From: SG8-30 sp964406445
GTDB lineage: Bacteria; Pseudomonadota; Gammaproteobacteria; Steroidobacterales; Steroidobacteraceae
Direction: 5' to 3'
Length of the DNA: 64,000 nt
Assembly (NCBI GenBank): GCA_964406445.1
Contig: CAYORU010000001.1
Span: 1-64,000, forward strand
Below the pieces are notes generated by a model, which was not told where the DNA came from, searched no databases, and worked only from the letters and a program-made list of their open reading frames with translations. A program made the position numbers and the translations under genes. Below, in pieces: positions 18,463 to 26,390 of the stretch; the first letter of the stretch is position 1, and each line of letters begins with the position of its first letter.

Positions 18463-19119
18463 CTATGGCACGGCGAGCTGCCGCACCTGTCCCTCGAACG
18501 AGAGGACAGCGGTGCGCGCGTCCAGTGATTCGAGACGCCAACCACCTTCGGTCTCCCCTGGGCGCAGGACGCGAACAGCCGACAGCGACGCGGAACCTTC
18601 GGGCGCGATGGACAGGAAGCGTTCCCCGGCACGCAGCTCGGTGCCGAGCAAGCGGAACGGAGGCTCGGCGATTCGAGACTGGGCGGATTCGGCCGGTGGT
18701 TGGCGCTGCGCTGGCGCGCTGGGCGGCGATACTTGCCGTGTCCTCTGCACGCGCGCCTCGATCTGATCCAGACGGCCGCGCAATGAAGCAAGCTCGCTCG
18801 CCGGCACACGGTCGGCGATGCCCTGCTCGATCCCGGAGAGCCGTTCCTCCAGGGCTTGGCGCACGGACGCAAGGCTCGCCTGCGTCGCGGGCTCGGACCT
18901 GCGTTCGATGGCACCTAACTCCTGTGCCATCTCCGCCACCATCCCTGACAGCGCCGCGAACTCGACGTTTTGCGTGCTGGACTGATTTTCTTCAAGCAAT
19001 CGGGACAAAGCGACGTGATTGACGATGACGGCCCCGCTGATGAGCAACAACCAGGCGGCGGCGCAAACGCGCAGAAGATGCGCACCAGGCTTCGGCGGTG
19101 ATTCGATGGGAAGCGTCAT
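18463..19119 (-). CDS. ICE inner-membrane protein with coiled coil, unknown function
   Basis: A 218-residue protein with a short N-terminal tail, one membrane helix (residues about 17-36), a coiled-coil region (about 45-125 with heptads such as LEERLSGIEQGIAD and LRGRLDQIEARV), a Pro/Gln-rich linker and a compact beta-rich C-terminal domain starting at FRLLGTELR. The topology resembles type IV pilus alignment proteins (PilN/PilP-like fusions), and the gene lies next to PilL, but I cannot name the family firmly. The ATG at 19119 overlaps the PilL stop by four bases. Confidence 0.75.
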   Translation of the reverse strand: MTLPIESPPKPGAHLLRVCAAAWLLLISGAVIVNHVALSRLLEENQSSTQNVEFAALSGMVAEMAQELGAIERRSEPATQASLASVRQALEERLSGIEQGIADRVPASELASLRGRLDQIEARVQRTRQVSPPSAPAQRQPPAESAQSRIAEPPFRLLGTELRAGERFLSIAPEGSASLSAVRVLRPGETEGGWRLESLDARTAVLSFEGQVRQLAVP

Positions 19120-19706
19120 GGCAGCGGCTCCACGAATGGGAACGTGGCGACCTCGGCTGCTTCGGCTTGGGCCGGAACGGTGTCCACATGGGGAGTGCCG
19201 GCGCCATACACACCGACTCGCGGCACGAAGTACACGCACCGCACAGCGTCGTCGATCTGTAGATCCCAGGCTGATCCCGCGAGCGTCAGCAAGGCGTCGC
19301 GCAGTACCAGCGGACCGAGACGTTGATGCGCTGCCGGCAGCGGGAGCGCATACAGGATGCGAGCGTCAGCGTCGGCATCGCAGAGGGCGTATCCCGAGCG
19401 CAGCAGCACGTAACGCAGCGCGTCGCCCACGATGGCGGGCAGCGTTGGCGGTATGGATACGTCGATGACCTGCAGCAGCAAGTCCTGCTGCGATGCTTCG
19501 GGCACGAGCTCGATTAAGGTGTAGCGCCCGTAGCGAACGACGGGAATCCAGCCGTCCGGCACAGGCTGCGCGCGTGCGTCAGGCGCCTGGGCAATGGAGG
19601 ATGGTGCGACCGGCGATGTGGCGCATCCTGCGCTCAGAACGGCCGTGAGCAGGCCGGCCACAAGGGCAAGGTGTACGGCCGGGTATCGAAGGCGATTGGC
19701 TGGCAT
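19116..19706 (-). CDS. pilL: PilL N-terminal domain lipoprotein (TIGR03748 family)
   Basis: A 196-residue lipoprotein with signal segment and lipobox (LSAGC). The mature protein has VVRYGRYTLIELVPE, which is the signature of the PilL_N domain found in PFGI-1-class elements, and a STN/secretin-like C-terminal part (LLTLAGSAWDLQIDD). It begins the conjugation operon on this strand: the next gene upstream ends behind a terminator at 19806-19830. The region 19707-19805 carries no other gene and presumably holds the operon promoter. Confidence 0.88.
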   Translation of the reverse strand: MPANRLRYPAVHLALVAGLLTAVLSAGCATSPVAPSSIAQAPDARAQPVPDGWIPVVRYGRYTLIELVPEASQQDLLLQVIDVSIPPTLPAIVGDALRYVLLRSGYALCDADADARILYALPLPAAHQRLGPLVLRDALLTLAGSAWDLQIDDAVRCVYFVPRVGVYGAGTPHVDTVPAQAEAAEVATFPFVEPLP

Positions 19707-19805
19707 GCGGCGGTTCCCAGGTGCGTCGTGATGCCACCTTCGCAGGGGAAGACCGCCGCATCAGCGAACAAAGGGAATCGCGGTTCAACCAGTTTCCCTT
19801 GAATA

Positions 19806-19830
19806 AGAAACGGCCTCCCGGAAGGAGGCC
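19806..19830 (-). terminator. Intrinsic terminator after the 78-residue gene
   Basis: On the minus strand a GC-rich hairpin (GGCCTCC-TTCC-GGGAGGCC) is followed by GTTTCTT. It lies 14 bases after the stop at 19845 and separates the accessory region from the conjugation operon. Confidence 0.85.
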
Positions 19831-19844
19831 GCCAAACAGCCCGG

Positions 19845-20081
19845 TCACGACGGCTTGGGGGCCAGGTCCAGCGCGTGGACCGCTGCCAAGATGGCGCCTT
19901 GCTCGGCGTCGTCGAAGCAGACGAAGGGCTTTTCATAGCCTTCATCTTCGGCCATTGCTTCGGCCTTGTCGTAGTGGACGCCCAGGGCGTATTCCTCGGC
20001 TGTGACAGTGACGGTAAAGATGGGCATGTCGGCCATACCCGAAGCGTTGCGGCATGCAACCGCGATGCGCAGAATCTTCAT
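19845..20081 (-). CDS. Small conserved ICE protein, unknown function
   Basis: A 78-residue soluble acidic protein with the segments IFTVTVTAEEYALGVHYDKAEAMAEDEGYE and FVCFDDAEQGAI. I recognise no domain. AAGGAG lies seven bases before the ATG, the reading frame is bounded by a helicase terminator upstream and its own terminator downstream, and it has its own hairpin leader (CATGCC-TGTTCC-GGCATG at 20116-20134). It therefore looks like a separately controlled single-gene unit. It may assist replication or regulate the element, but nothing in the sequence shows this. Confidence 0.75.
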   Translation of the reverse strand: MKILRIAVACRNASGMADMPIFTVTVTAEEYALGVHYDKAEAMAEDEGYEKPFVCFDDAEQGAILAAVHALDLAPKPS

Positions 20082-20149
20082 GAATCAACTCCTTTGAGAT
20101 AAGAAGCGACGACGCCATGCCCGGAACAGGCATGAGCGCATCGGTTGGG

Positions 20150-20182
20150 TGAGAGAAAGAGACGGCGGCCCGAAGGCCGCCG
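20150..20182 (-). terminator. Intrinsic terminator after the helicase gene
   Basis: A perfect eight-base stem (CGGCGGCC-TTCG-GGCCGCCG on the minus strand) followed by a pyrimidine-rich TCTCTTTCTCTC run, beginning about 17 bases after the helicase stop. Confidence 0.85.
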
Positions 20183-20198
20183 CAATGGGTTTGCGACA

Positions 20199-22472
20199 TC
20201 AGGCGACGATTAGTTGCCTAGCCAGCGCCACTTCCACCGAGTCGCCGTCCTGATTGAGAACGTCCAACCCGGATTCCGGCACGTCTCCCGACGTGCTCTG
20301 CGACACTGTGATCTTCTTAGCCATCAGCCCCAGGCAGGTCATCTGCGATGTGGCCGCGTAGCCCAGGTAGATCACCTTGACAGGCTGCTTCTGACCGATG
20401 CGCCAGGAGCGGCGCGCGGCCTGCTGGAGCGAGTACACGTTGTAGCCCGACTGCATAAACACGATCGTCGGAAACTCCAACAGGTCCAGGCCGGTTTTCA
20501 CCAGCTCCGGGTTGGTGATGAGCACGTCGATACCGCGGTCGATCTGCTCGGCGATCCAGTCTTCGCGACGGGAAGCATCCACGCTCGCGCGCAGTACCGC
20601 CGTTTTGAAGCCTTCCTGCTCCAGCAGCATCTTCAATCGCGACGTGGTGTCGCGGGTTCCGGTGTAGACGCTGTAAACCAGCACCTTGCGGCCTTCCGCT
20701 TTCTCCTCGTGGCAGATGTCGATGAGTTCCCGCTCCTTCGGCATGACCTCCAGATCGGTGAACAGCGATGGCGTGAACGCCAGCAGATTGCGAGTCCGCG
20801 GGTGTTTGACCGTCTCCGACCGAAAGCACGTGTCCGGCCAGGCCAGCAACACGTTGAGCACCACGCCCAAGAGCGTCGTATCTCTCTTTGCCAAGGCCTG
20901 CCGCAGCTCGGCGGTCAGTTGACCCGACAAGCGTCCGTAGGCCTGGGCCTGCTCCGCGTTCATCGCAACTTCGCGGAACTCCTCGTCGTAGGGCGGCAAC
21001 ACATTGCCGCCGATGTCCTTCAACTTGAGGAAGACCGTGAACGGCAGTACGCAGCGCAGGACGCCCTTCGGTCCGAATCCGGGCGCCTTCACGGTTCGCA
21101 CCGTGATCTTGCTGCCCTTGGCGGTCTTGTGGGCCGAGCCGTTGCTCTCGGAGTAGATGTCCTTGAGTACGCCGTGATCGCGCATGAACGCCATCGCGGC
21201 CGGTGTCAGACTGCCTTGCTTGCTCGGCCTGTAGCCGTCTTCGATCATTCGCCCAGGCAGGGCTCGGAACAGCAGGTAGAACAGATCGTCGCCGTAGCCA
21301 CCCATCAGGGTGCCGGTCAGCAACAGCGTCTTGCGCACCTTCGAGGCCAGCACGCCCATCGCTTGTCCCTGCGCGGAGCCCGCGTTCTTGTACTCATGCG
21401 CCTCGTCGGCGATGAGCAGGTCGAACGTGTCTTGCGGCAAGTAGCGTTTGACGTACTCAGAAGGCTGGTAGCCGCCCTCACCGAAGCCGAACTCCATCGA
21501 CGCCATCGCACGTTCCATGCGATGGGCTTGCCGGTCCGAAAAGACCAGCTCGCCGCGGTCGTCCATCAGGTTGATGAACTCGTGGATGTTGTCCCCGAGC
21601 ATCGACGCGAGGAACGCATCACCGAACTTCTGCATCAGCTTCTGCGCGGTGACTTCGCCAATCGTAGGAATACGCTTCAGTGCCTTGAGCACGGCCGATG
21701 ACTGGTCGCTGGCGGACAGCCCCCTGGGACGAATCAGCGTCCACAGCGCCGAAGCGCAGTGGCTGCACTTGCGGCGTGTTTCCTCCGCTTCGAGTTCGAC
21801 CGGGTTGATCGGCTCGCCGTCAAGATCCGTGATGACCTGTCCGCAATTCGGGCACGCCCCCACGTCACCGTGACGGGTACGCTGTCGCACGAACACCGGC
21901 TTCCAGTGAAAGCCCATGCGCATGCGCACGCGACCGAGGACAAAGAACTCCTGTCCCTGGGGCGGCACACCCAACTGCTCACGCAGCTTGATGAGCTTGA
22001 CCAAGGTATCCGGGCCGTTGAGCACCCAGACCTTCGCACCCGCCACCGTCTCCTGGATTTCGCGCCGCCACTTGTAAACCAGGTGCGGCGGGCTCAGGAC
22101 AAGCGTGCGACGGTAGCCTTCGGCATTGAGCACGGCGGCCGTGGCGATGCCGACGGTGGTCTTGCCGCAGCCCATCTCGCCATTGACGACCGCAGAGCGT
22201 TCGCCGCGATCGACCAGCAGCTCGGTGACGGCATGGACCACATCGGCTTGGGCGGGAAACAGCCGCCGCTTCAGGCCGGCCAGAATGATCTGGCGATGCG
22301 CCCGCGGTTGGCCGGTGTAGACCGGCGGGTTGGCGCGATTGAGAGCGTCGAGCAGCTCGTTGCCGAATTCGGCTACGAAGTCCGGCAAGCTGATCGTGAG
22401 CGGAGAAGACTCCGTTGCAAGCAGGTCGCCCTGCACGACGGTTTCGGGAACAGTATCGAGATCGAGGGACAT
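20199..22472 (-). CDS. SNF2/DEAH-type helicase of the ICE accessory region
   Basis: A 757-residue superfamily 2 helicase. The Walker A motif is in NGEMGCGKTTVG (about residue 100), motif II is IADEAHEYKN (about 370), and C-terminal motifs include LVYSVYTGTRDTTSRLK and QAARRSWRIGQKQPVKV, the SNF2 motif VI. A zinc-binding insert (CPNCGQ and CSHCAS) lies between the two. I use the ATG at 22472 (RBS AGGAG nearby); the frame extends to 22526 over a structured leader. It probably remodels protein-DNA complexes or replication intermediates of the excised ICE. The neighbouring methyltransferase gene hints at a DNA-modification or anti-defence role, which is inference. Confidence 0.85.
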   Translation of the reverse strand: MSLDLDTVPETVVQGDLLATESSPLTISLPDFVAEFGNELLDALNRANPPVYTGQPRAHRQIILAGLKRRLFPAQADVVHAVTELLVDRGERSAVVNGEMGCGKTTVGIATAAVLNAEGYRRTLVLSPPHLVYKWRREIQETVAGAKVWVLNGPDTLVKLIKLREQLGVPPQGQEFFVLGRVRMRMGFHWKPVFVRQRTRHGDVGACPNCGQVITDLDGEPINPVELEAEETRRKCSHCASALWTLIRPRGLSASDQSSAVLKALKRIPTIGEVTAQKLMQKFGDAFLASMLGDNIHEFINLMDDRGELVFSDRQAHRMERAMASMEFGFGEGGYQPSEYVKRYLPQDTFDLLIADEAHEYKNAGSAQGQAMGVLASKVRKTLLLTGTLMGGYGDDLFYLLFRALPGRMIEDGYRPSKQGSLTPAAMAFMRDHGVLKDIYSESNGSAHKTAKGSKITVRTVKAPGFGPKGVLRCVLPFTVFLKLKDIGGNVLPPYDEEFREVAMNAEQAQAYGRLSGQLTAELRQALAKRDTTLLGVVLNVLLAWPDTCFRSETVKHPRTRNLLAFTPSLFTDLEVMPKERELIDICHEEKAEGRKVLVYSVYTGTRDTTSRLKMLLEQEGFKTAVLRASVDASRREDWIAEQIDRGIDVLITNPELVKTGLDLLEFPTIVFMQSGYNVYSLQQAARRSWRIGQKQPVKVIYLGYAATSQMTCLGLMAKKITVSQSTSGDVPESGLDVLNQDGDSVEVALARQLIVA

Positions 22473-22492
22473 GGTGATGCTCCTAAGAAGAA

Positions 22493-22531
22493 GGGGCATG
22501 CACCTCCCCCGTAGGGGCGATGACATGCCCC
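22493..22531 (-). promoter_or_regulatory. Stem-bulge-stem 5' leader (element L) of the helicase gene
   Basis: On the minus strand: outer stem GGGGCATG/CATGCCCC, internal loop, inner stem CCCC-TAC-GGGG, then the ribosome site and ATG at 22472. Preceded by a box TTCTTCCCACCCC. One of about ten such leaders in this region. Confidence 0.65.
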
Positions 22532-22577
22532 AGGGGTGGGAAGAAACGCGGCGACGAAACGCCGCGGTGAAATCAGA

Positions 22578-22889
22578 TCAATACTCGTCCGGCAACAGCA
22601 ACGTGGTCACGCTGCGATCCCATTCGGTGATGATCCAGAGCTTCAGATCGCGCGTGACCTGATAGGACGACAAGAGGCGGTCCTCACCGGACTTGAGCGC
22701 GGCGTCGTTCTGGCGCCGGTCGTCGTCGCAGAGATCGCCCCAGTCGCCACTGAGATGGCGACGCAGGTACTGGCTGGGATTGAGTCGGCCCTGTCGGACC
22801 AGCTCATCGACGCCAGCGGTCATGACCACTTGCCCCGGCGGGAAACGTGAATTCGCCACGAGGCTGATAAAGAGTGCTTCGACTGCCAT
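22578..22889 (-). CDS. Conserved ICE/plasmid protein of about 100 residues, unknown function
   Basis: A 103-residue protein with the motifs ALFISLVANSRFPPGQVVMTAGVDELV, GDWGDL and a C-terminal LWIITEWDRSVTTLLLPDEY. Proteins with this pattern are very common on plasmids and ICEs and are often labelled type I restriction endonuclease subunit M, but the sequence has no methyltransferase or restriction motif, so I do not use that name. GGAG precedes the ATG at 22889. It lies between the methyltransferase and helicase genes, each with its own leader. Confidence 0.8.
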   Translation of the reverse strand: MAVEALFISLVANSRFPPGQVVMTAGVDELVRQGRLNPSQYLRRHLSGDWGDLCDDDRRQNDAALKSGEDRLLSSYQVTRDLKLWIITEWDRSVTTLLLPDEY

Positions 22890-22912
22890 GGCATATCTCC
22901 TTCGTGAATGAA

Positions 22913-22944
22913 GGGGCCATGGCACCCGTGGGGTGACTGGCCCC
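22913..22944 (-). promoter_or_regulatory. Stem-bulge-stem 5' leader (element L)
   Basis: Minus strand: outer stem GGGGCCA/TGGCCCC, internal loop GT/CCA, inner stem CACCC-CAC-GGGTG. Preceded by the box TTTTCATCCACCC and a hairpin GACGG-TTCG-CCGTC. The ribosome site and ATG at 22889 follow. Confidence 0.68.
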
Positions 22945-22991
22945 GGTGGGTGGATGAAAACGACGGCGAACCGTCAGAAACGAAAGTGCGA

Positions 22992-24101
22992 TCAGCGAAT
23001 GGTCAATACCTGTCCCCGAGTCGGAGAGTTAAGTGTCATGTCCCACGCGCGGATCACGGGTACGAAGCGATCGGTCAGAATGCGCGTCTCGGCAATCGAG
23101 CCGTCATCCCGTTCCGTGTACTCCGTCGCCAAGGATTTCTCCTTGTGGGTATCGCCCCGTACCGCCAACACCTTGCCGGTCTTGGAGGTCACGACGCCTG
23201 AAATGGCGCCGGCCGCGAGGGCCAGGGCGAGATGCCACTGCGACAAGGCACGGGCCGGTGGCCGCAGAGATTGCTGCGCGGCCCCCAAGTGCGTGTCGAT
23301 CGACGGCCACAGGCCTTGCAGGCGCTGTACCTCGTCGGCGAACTGCTCGGGTTCGAGCGTGACGCGATAGAAGTGCTCGGGTTCGACCGGAGACGCCGGG
23401 ACCGTGTATTGCAGGAACGGCCATTCGCCTGGCAGTTCCTCGGCTTCGATGTCGCCCTTTCCGACTTGCAAAAGAAGATCACGAGCAGTCTTGGTATCGT
23501 CAGAAATCTGCTCGCGTTGACGAACCCGCCGACCGAAGATCACCACCTGCTTGAACTGCGTATCCACCGCACGGTAGATGCGCAAATCGGCGAAATGGCG
23601 CGTCAGCCAGCCCACGAACTCGGCGTCGAGTACGTAGAAAGGAATGATGAACACGAGCACGCCGTCGTACTGCAACAGCGGCAGACTGCGTTGATAGAAC
23701 AGCTTCTCCAGCCTGGGGCGGCCTTGGCCTTGGTAGCCGATGTTGCCATCGACACCGCGCGTCAAATCGCCATAGGGAGGATTGAGAAACAGCAACCCAA
23801 AGGACTGCCGCGAGATCAGCGTGTCCATCAGGTCGCCATGGAGACAACGATCGACGAGGCGACGCGCGTGGGCTGCACGTTCCGCGTCGTACTCGACTGC
23901 AAATGCCGTCACCTGTTCACGTCCGAGGGCGTGCGCGGCTTCGGCGATCGCCACGCCTTCGCCGGCGCAGGGATCGAGGATGCACATGGAGCCGGAGCAC
24001 GGCGCCAGTGCGGACAGGGCTCGCTCCAACGTGGGTTCGTCCGTCGGAAAGTAGCCGTTCTTGATGAAGTTGCGCGCAAGGCGCGGGAACATGAGAGCCA
24101 T
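22992..24101 (-). CDS. DUF6094-type SAM-dependent methyltransferase (NPPY)
   Basis: A 369-residue class I methyltransferase. The SAM-binding segment is ILDPCAGEGVAIAEAA (about residue 41), followed by an acidic AVEYDAERAAHAR strand and the catalytic LFLNPPYGDL at about residue 106, which is the N6-adenine or glutamine methyltransferase signature. A Tyr-rich core and a C-terminal region of unknown fold follow. The ATG at 24101 has GGAG close upstream; the longer frame to 24152 covers the leader. It could protect the element from host restriction or mark replication intermediates. Target specificity is unknown. Confidence 0.82.
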   Translation of the reverse strand: MALMFPRLARNFIKNGYFPTDEPTLERALSALAPCSGSMCILDPCAGEGVAIAEAAHALGREQVTAFAVEYDAERAAHARRLVDRCLHGDLMDTLISRQSFGLLFLNPPYGDLTRGVDGNIGYQGQGRPRLEKLFYQRSLPLLQYDGVLVFIIPFYVLDAEFVGWLTRHFADLRIYRAVDTQFKQVVIFGRRVRQREQISDDTKTARDLLLQVGKGDIEAEELPGEWPFLQYTVPASPVEPEHFYRVTLEPEQFADEVQRLQGLWPSIDTHLGAAQQSLRPPARALSQWHLALALAAGAISGVVTSKTGKVLAVRGDTHKEKSLATEYTERDDGSIAETRILTDRFVPVIRAWDMTLNSPTRGQVLTIR

Positions 24102-24133
24102 GAAATTCTCCTGTGAAGAAGTGGAATGAAGGT

Positions 24134-24156
24134 GGGCATGCGCGGCGCACATGCCC
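24134..24156 (-). promoter_or_regulatory. Hairpin leader of the methyltransferase gene (short element L)
   Basis: Minus strand hairpin GGGCATG-TGCGCCGCG-CATGCCC upstream of the ATG at 24101. It keeps the outer stem of the L leader but the inner stem is short. Confidence 0.55.
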
Positions 24157-24168
24157 GGTGGTCAGGTT

Positions 24169-24816
24169 TCAGGCCACCCGCCGCAGCGGATTGCCAGAAG
24201 CCTGCCCGAACTGTGAAACACCGAGGGTTCCGTTGCGGATCAGTTCGCCCAGGGCCGTAGTCAGCGCCGGTACGTCCAGGGCGAGCCGATGCGCCTCCAA
24301 CGGCCCGAGGGCGAATGGAAGGCGAGTCAGCATCTCCCGTGACTTCAGCAGCGCCAGCACGTCGTTGCGCCAGTGGTCGAGTAACGGCAGCGGACAAGTT
24401 TCCCGCACCAGCGTCCACAGACGTTCGGTGTGGTCGGTCACTGTCTTGGGAAGGACAGCCAGCGCGCTCGCGTTCGCCTTGTCGGGCTTCACGCAGCGCC
24501 TGTCGAACAGCCATAGATGGACCATTGAGCCGAACAACGTGCGCCGGAAAGCGCGCGTAGTGCGTTTCTCCAGATTCTCGACATTGCCGACGAGAACCGG
24601 GATCGACGTTTGTTCGGTGACGAGGTGGAACTGGTCGAGTCCCTGTTCGTCGCGCCCGAGGGTCAGACGTGCCAGGAACTGCTGAACGGCGGTGTCGCGC
24701 GCCCAGAGGGAAAGAAAGACCAGGTTGCCGTGCTCGTCGCCGACGCACGCATCGGCCATCAGGTCGTGGCACTCGTCAATGCGGTACAGCACGTTGGATG
24801 AAGTAGATGCAGTCAT
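24169..24816 (-). CDS. Conserved ICE protein, unknown function (215 residues)
   Basis: A soluble 215-residue protein. The N-terminal part has VLYRIDECHDLMADACVGDEHGN and the C-terminal part has LLDHWRNDVLALLKSREMLTRL and a final NPLRRVA. No named domain is recognised. It is the first gene of a four-gene unit (this gene, methyltransferase, 103-residue protein, helicase) that starts with the R element at 24939-24993 and ends at the terminator after the helicase. The ATG at 24816 follows a GAGGACATCACC leader. Confidence 0.75.
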   Translation of the reverse strand: MTASTSSNVLYRIDECHDLMADACVGDEHGNLVFLSLWARDTAVQQFLARLTLGRDEQGLDQFHLVTEQTSIPVLVGNVENLEKRTTRAFRRTLFGSMVHLWLFDRRCVKPDKANASALAVLPKTVTDHTERLWTLVRETCPLPLLDHWRNDVLALLKSREMLTRLPFALGPLEAHRLALDVPALTTALGELIRNGTLGVSQFGQASGNPLRRVA

Positions 24817-24838
24817 GGTGATGTCCTCGAGGAATGAA

Positions 24839-24873
24839 GGGGCATCACCACCCGCGAGGGCAGTTACTGCCCC
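24839..24873 (-). promoter_or_regulatory. Stem-bulge-stem 5' leader (element L)
   Basis: Minus strand: outer stem GGGGCA/TGCCCC, internal loop, inner stem CCC-TCGC-GGG. Preceded by TTTCCTTAAACCCCC. Lies between the R1 element and the ATG at 24816. Confidence 0.66.
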
Positions 24874-24938
24874 AGGGGGTTTAAGGAAACGCGGTAGGCG
24901 TCTTGGCAAGAAGGGACGACCCGTGCGTATTACGCACC

Positions 24939-24993
24939 GTAGCCTTGAAGGTCTTGGCTACCTGGGCATGTTGTCAGCAACGCCGACAGACAT
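24939..24993 (-). ncRNA. Repeated structured element R1 (5' UTR of a four-gene unit)
   Basis: Minus strand, 5' to 3': hairpin TGTCGGC-GTT-GCTGACA, conserved linker CATGCCCAG, hairpin GTAGCC...GGCTAC around GACCTTCAA, then a further inverted repeat (GTGCGTA/TACGCAC). Three more copies at 28231, 29767 and 31571 keep the linker and loop while stem bases differ. It starts about 100 bases after the DUF932 terminator and 120 bases before the gene start at 24816. Confidence 0.65.
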
Positions 24994-25095
24994 GCGACAT
25001 AGCCTGCTTCATAGAGCCGACAAGCGAGAGCGGAAATCCGCCACGCCATACGCCCCTGTTTACCAAAGGGGCCGTGTAAGGATATTTCCCCTCGC

Positions 25096-25137
25096 AAAAA
25101 ATAAAGCGGACCAAGCCCCGAGGGACGTGATCCGCTT
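25096..25137 (-). terminator. Intrinsic terminator after the DUF932 gene
   Basis: Minus strand stem AAGCGGA/TCCGCTT with an inner CCTCGGGG part, followed by TATTTTTT. It begins five bases after the stop at 25143. Confidence 0.9.
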
Positions 25138-25142
25138 GAAGG

Positions 25143-25970
25143 TCAGCTTTTCAACTGACGCAGGCCTTCCGCCAGCAACCATAGCGCCCGGTTGAGCCGA
25201 ACGTTCTGGTCGATTCCCTGAACGGGCCGGGTCTGCCTCTGGCGTCCGTTCGCTGTACGGCTGGTCAAGCCGCCTTTGACGAGGTTCTCCTGCACTCGAT
25301 TGAAGATCGACCACAGGTCCGATCCGTTGTCATCGAAACGACGTGGCCGCAAGACCTGGCTTTCCGTGATCGGCAATGCCTTGCCCGAATCGTCGTATTT
25401 GAGCATCAGCGCCGATCTGGCGAAAACCTCGGCCTCGCCATCTTCCAGGGTGATGGCCTGCATGCCGTTGCGAGAGCGTTCCACGCGCTCGAAACCCTGC
25501 AGGACTTCGTAGGCGCCTTCGATCACCTGATCGGTGACGTTGCCCTTGTGAGGCACACGAACGTCGGCGAACGTCTCACCGCACACCAAGCCGTTCTGGC
25601 AGACGAAGCGGAACATGCCCGCCAGCATCTGATAGCTGCTGGTGCCATCGTGCGAGTTGAGCAGGACAATCTCGTTCGCCTCGGCGCCATTGATCTGACT
25701 CGCGTGGCGAAGTCGCAGCATGTGCTTGGTGAAGTCGCGGCGATCCTCGTGGCGCACACGAGTTTGGCACACCATGAAGGGTGCAAAGCCCTCTTTGCGA
25801 AGTTCCGCAAGTACGGCCGCCGTTGGGATGTAGCTGTATCGCTGGGAACGGCTGTCATGCGGCGTCTCAGCGAAGATGGAGGGAGCGATGGTGCGGATCT
25901 GGCTATCCGCCAGCGGATAGTCCGAGCGCAGCACCGGGGAGCGATGAGAGAAACGGGAAGCAAGTTTCAT
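25143..25970 (-). CDS. DUF932 family protein
   Basis: A 275-residue protein of the phage/plasmid DUF932 type. Diagnostic parts are SYIPTAAVLAELRKEGF, the run MLRLRHASQ, VLLNSHDGTSSYQMLAGMFRFVC and FVCQNGLVCG. DUF932 proteins are frequent on ICEs and plasmids; their role is not established, though some are discussed in replication or anti-restriction contexts. GGAGA precedes the ATG at 25970. It forms a single-gene unit between two intrinsic terminators (26041-26068 and 25096-25137), with a small hairpin leader (GCATC/GATGC) at 26000-26025. Confidence 0.88.
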   Translation of the reverse strand: MKLASRFSHRSPVLRSDYPLADSQIRTIAPSIFAETPHDSRSQRYSYIPTAAVLAELRKEGFAPFMVCQTRVRHEDRRDFTKHMLRLRHASQINGAEANEIVLLNSHDGTSSYQMLAGMFRFVCQNGLVCGETFADVRVPHKGNVTDQVIEGAYEVLQGFERVERSRNGMQAITLEDGEAEVFARSALMLKYDDSGKALPITESQVLRPRRFDDNGSDLWSIFNRVQENLVKGGLTSRTANGRQRQTRPVQGIDQNVRLNRALWLLAEGLRQLKS

Positions 25971-26040
25971 GATGATCTCCTTGAGGAATAGAGCAATCGG
26001 CATCGAGCGGCGATAAGCCGGATGCGCGGTCGCGTTGGAT

Positions 26041-26068
26041 AAAAGAAAGGCCCTGTGCAACAGGGCCT
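26041..26068 (-). terminator. Intrinsic terminator after the 86-residue gene
   Basis: Minus strand hairpin AGGCCCTG-TTGCA-CAGGGCCT followed by TTCTTTT. It ends the unit DUF3275, 115-residue protein, 86-residue protein. Confidence 0.9.
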
Positions 26069-26119
26069 GGATGGTTTAGGTAGCGATGAACGTAGCCCCG
26101 CGCAGCCGGAGCCTATGGA

Positions 26120-26380
26120 TCACATCTGCTCGAAAAGTCCGCGGTGCGGGTTATAACGAAGCGCCTGCGCACCTTTGAGGATCGGCGTATGGCCGCTCAG
26201 AAAGAGGTTGCACAAGTATTGGCTGCGATAAGTCAGGGCTTGCCGTGCCTGTGGCTCGGTCAGCCCATTGGCGATGAAGTAGTCGAGCAGTTCATCATCC
26301 GAGGATGACTCGTCGTTCGACAACACGTCTTCGACTAGGCGAAGCGCGGCAATCGAGATTGAAGACAAGATGGCGTCCAT
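26120..26380 (-). CDS. Small conserved ICE protein, unknown function (86 residues)
   Basis: An acidic, mostly helical 86-residue protein with a DESSSDDELLDYFIANGL segment and a C-terminal QALRYNPHRGLFEQM. GAGG lies five bases before the ATG at 26380; a GTG at 26386 is a less likely alternative. It begins 10 bases after the upstream gene stop and is followed by an intrinsic terminator, so it is the last gene of its unit. No domain is recognised. Confidence 0.68.
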   Translation of the reverse strand: MDAILSSISIAALRLVEDVLSNDESSSDDELLDYFIANGLTEPQARQALTYRSQYLCNLFLSGHTPILKGAQALRYNPHRGLFEQM

Positions 26381-26390
26381 AGCCACCTCA

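Noticed and set aside
20214..21701. 495-codon plus-strand frame over the helicase gene
   Set aside because: Shadow; Arg/His/Gln-rich with no motif, while the helicase motifs are intact on the minus strand.
22578..22889. Label of type I restriction subunit M for the 103-residue protein
   Set aside because: No SAM-binding or NPPY motif, too short; the label is a propagated database name for this common plasmid family.
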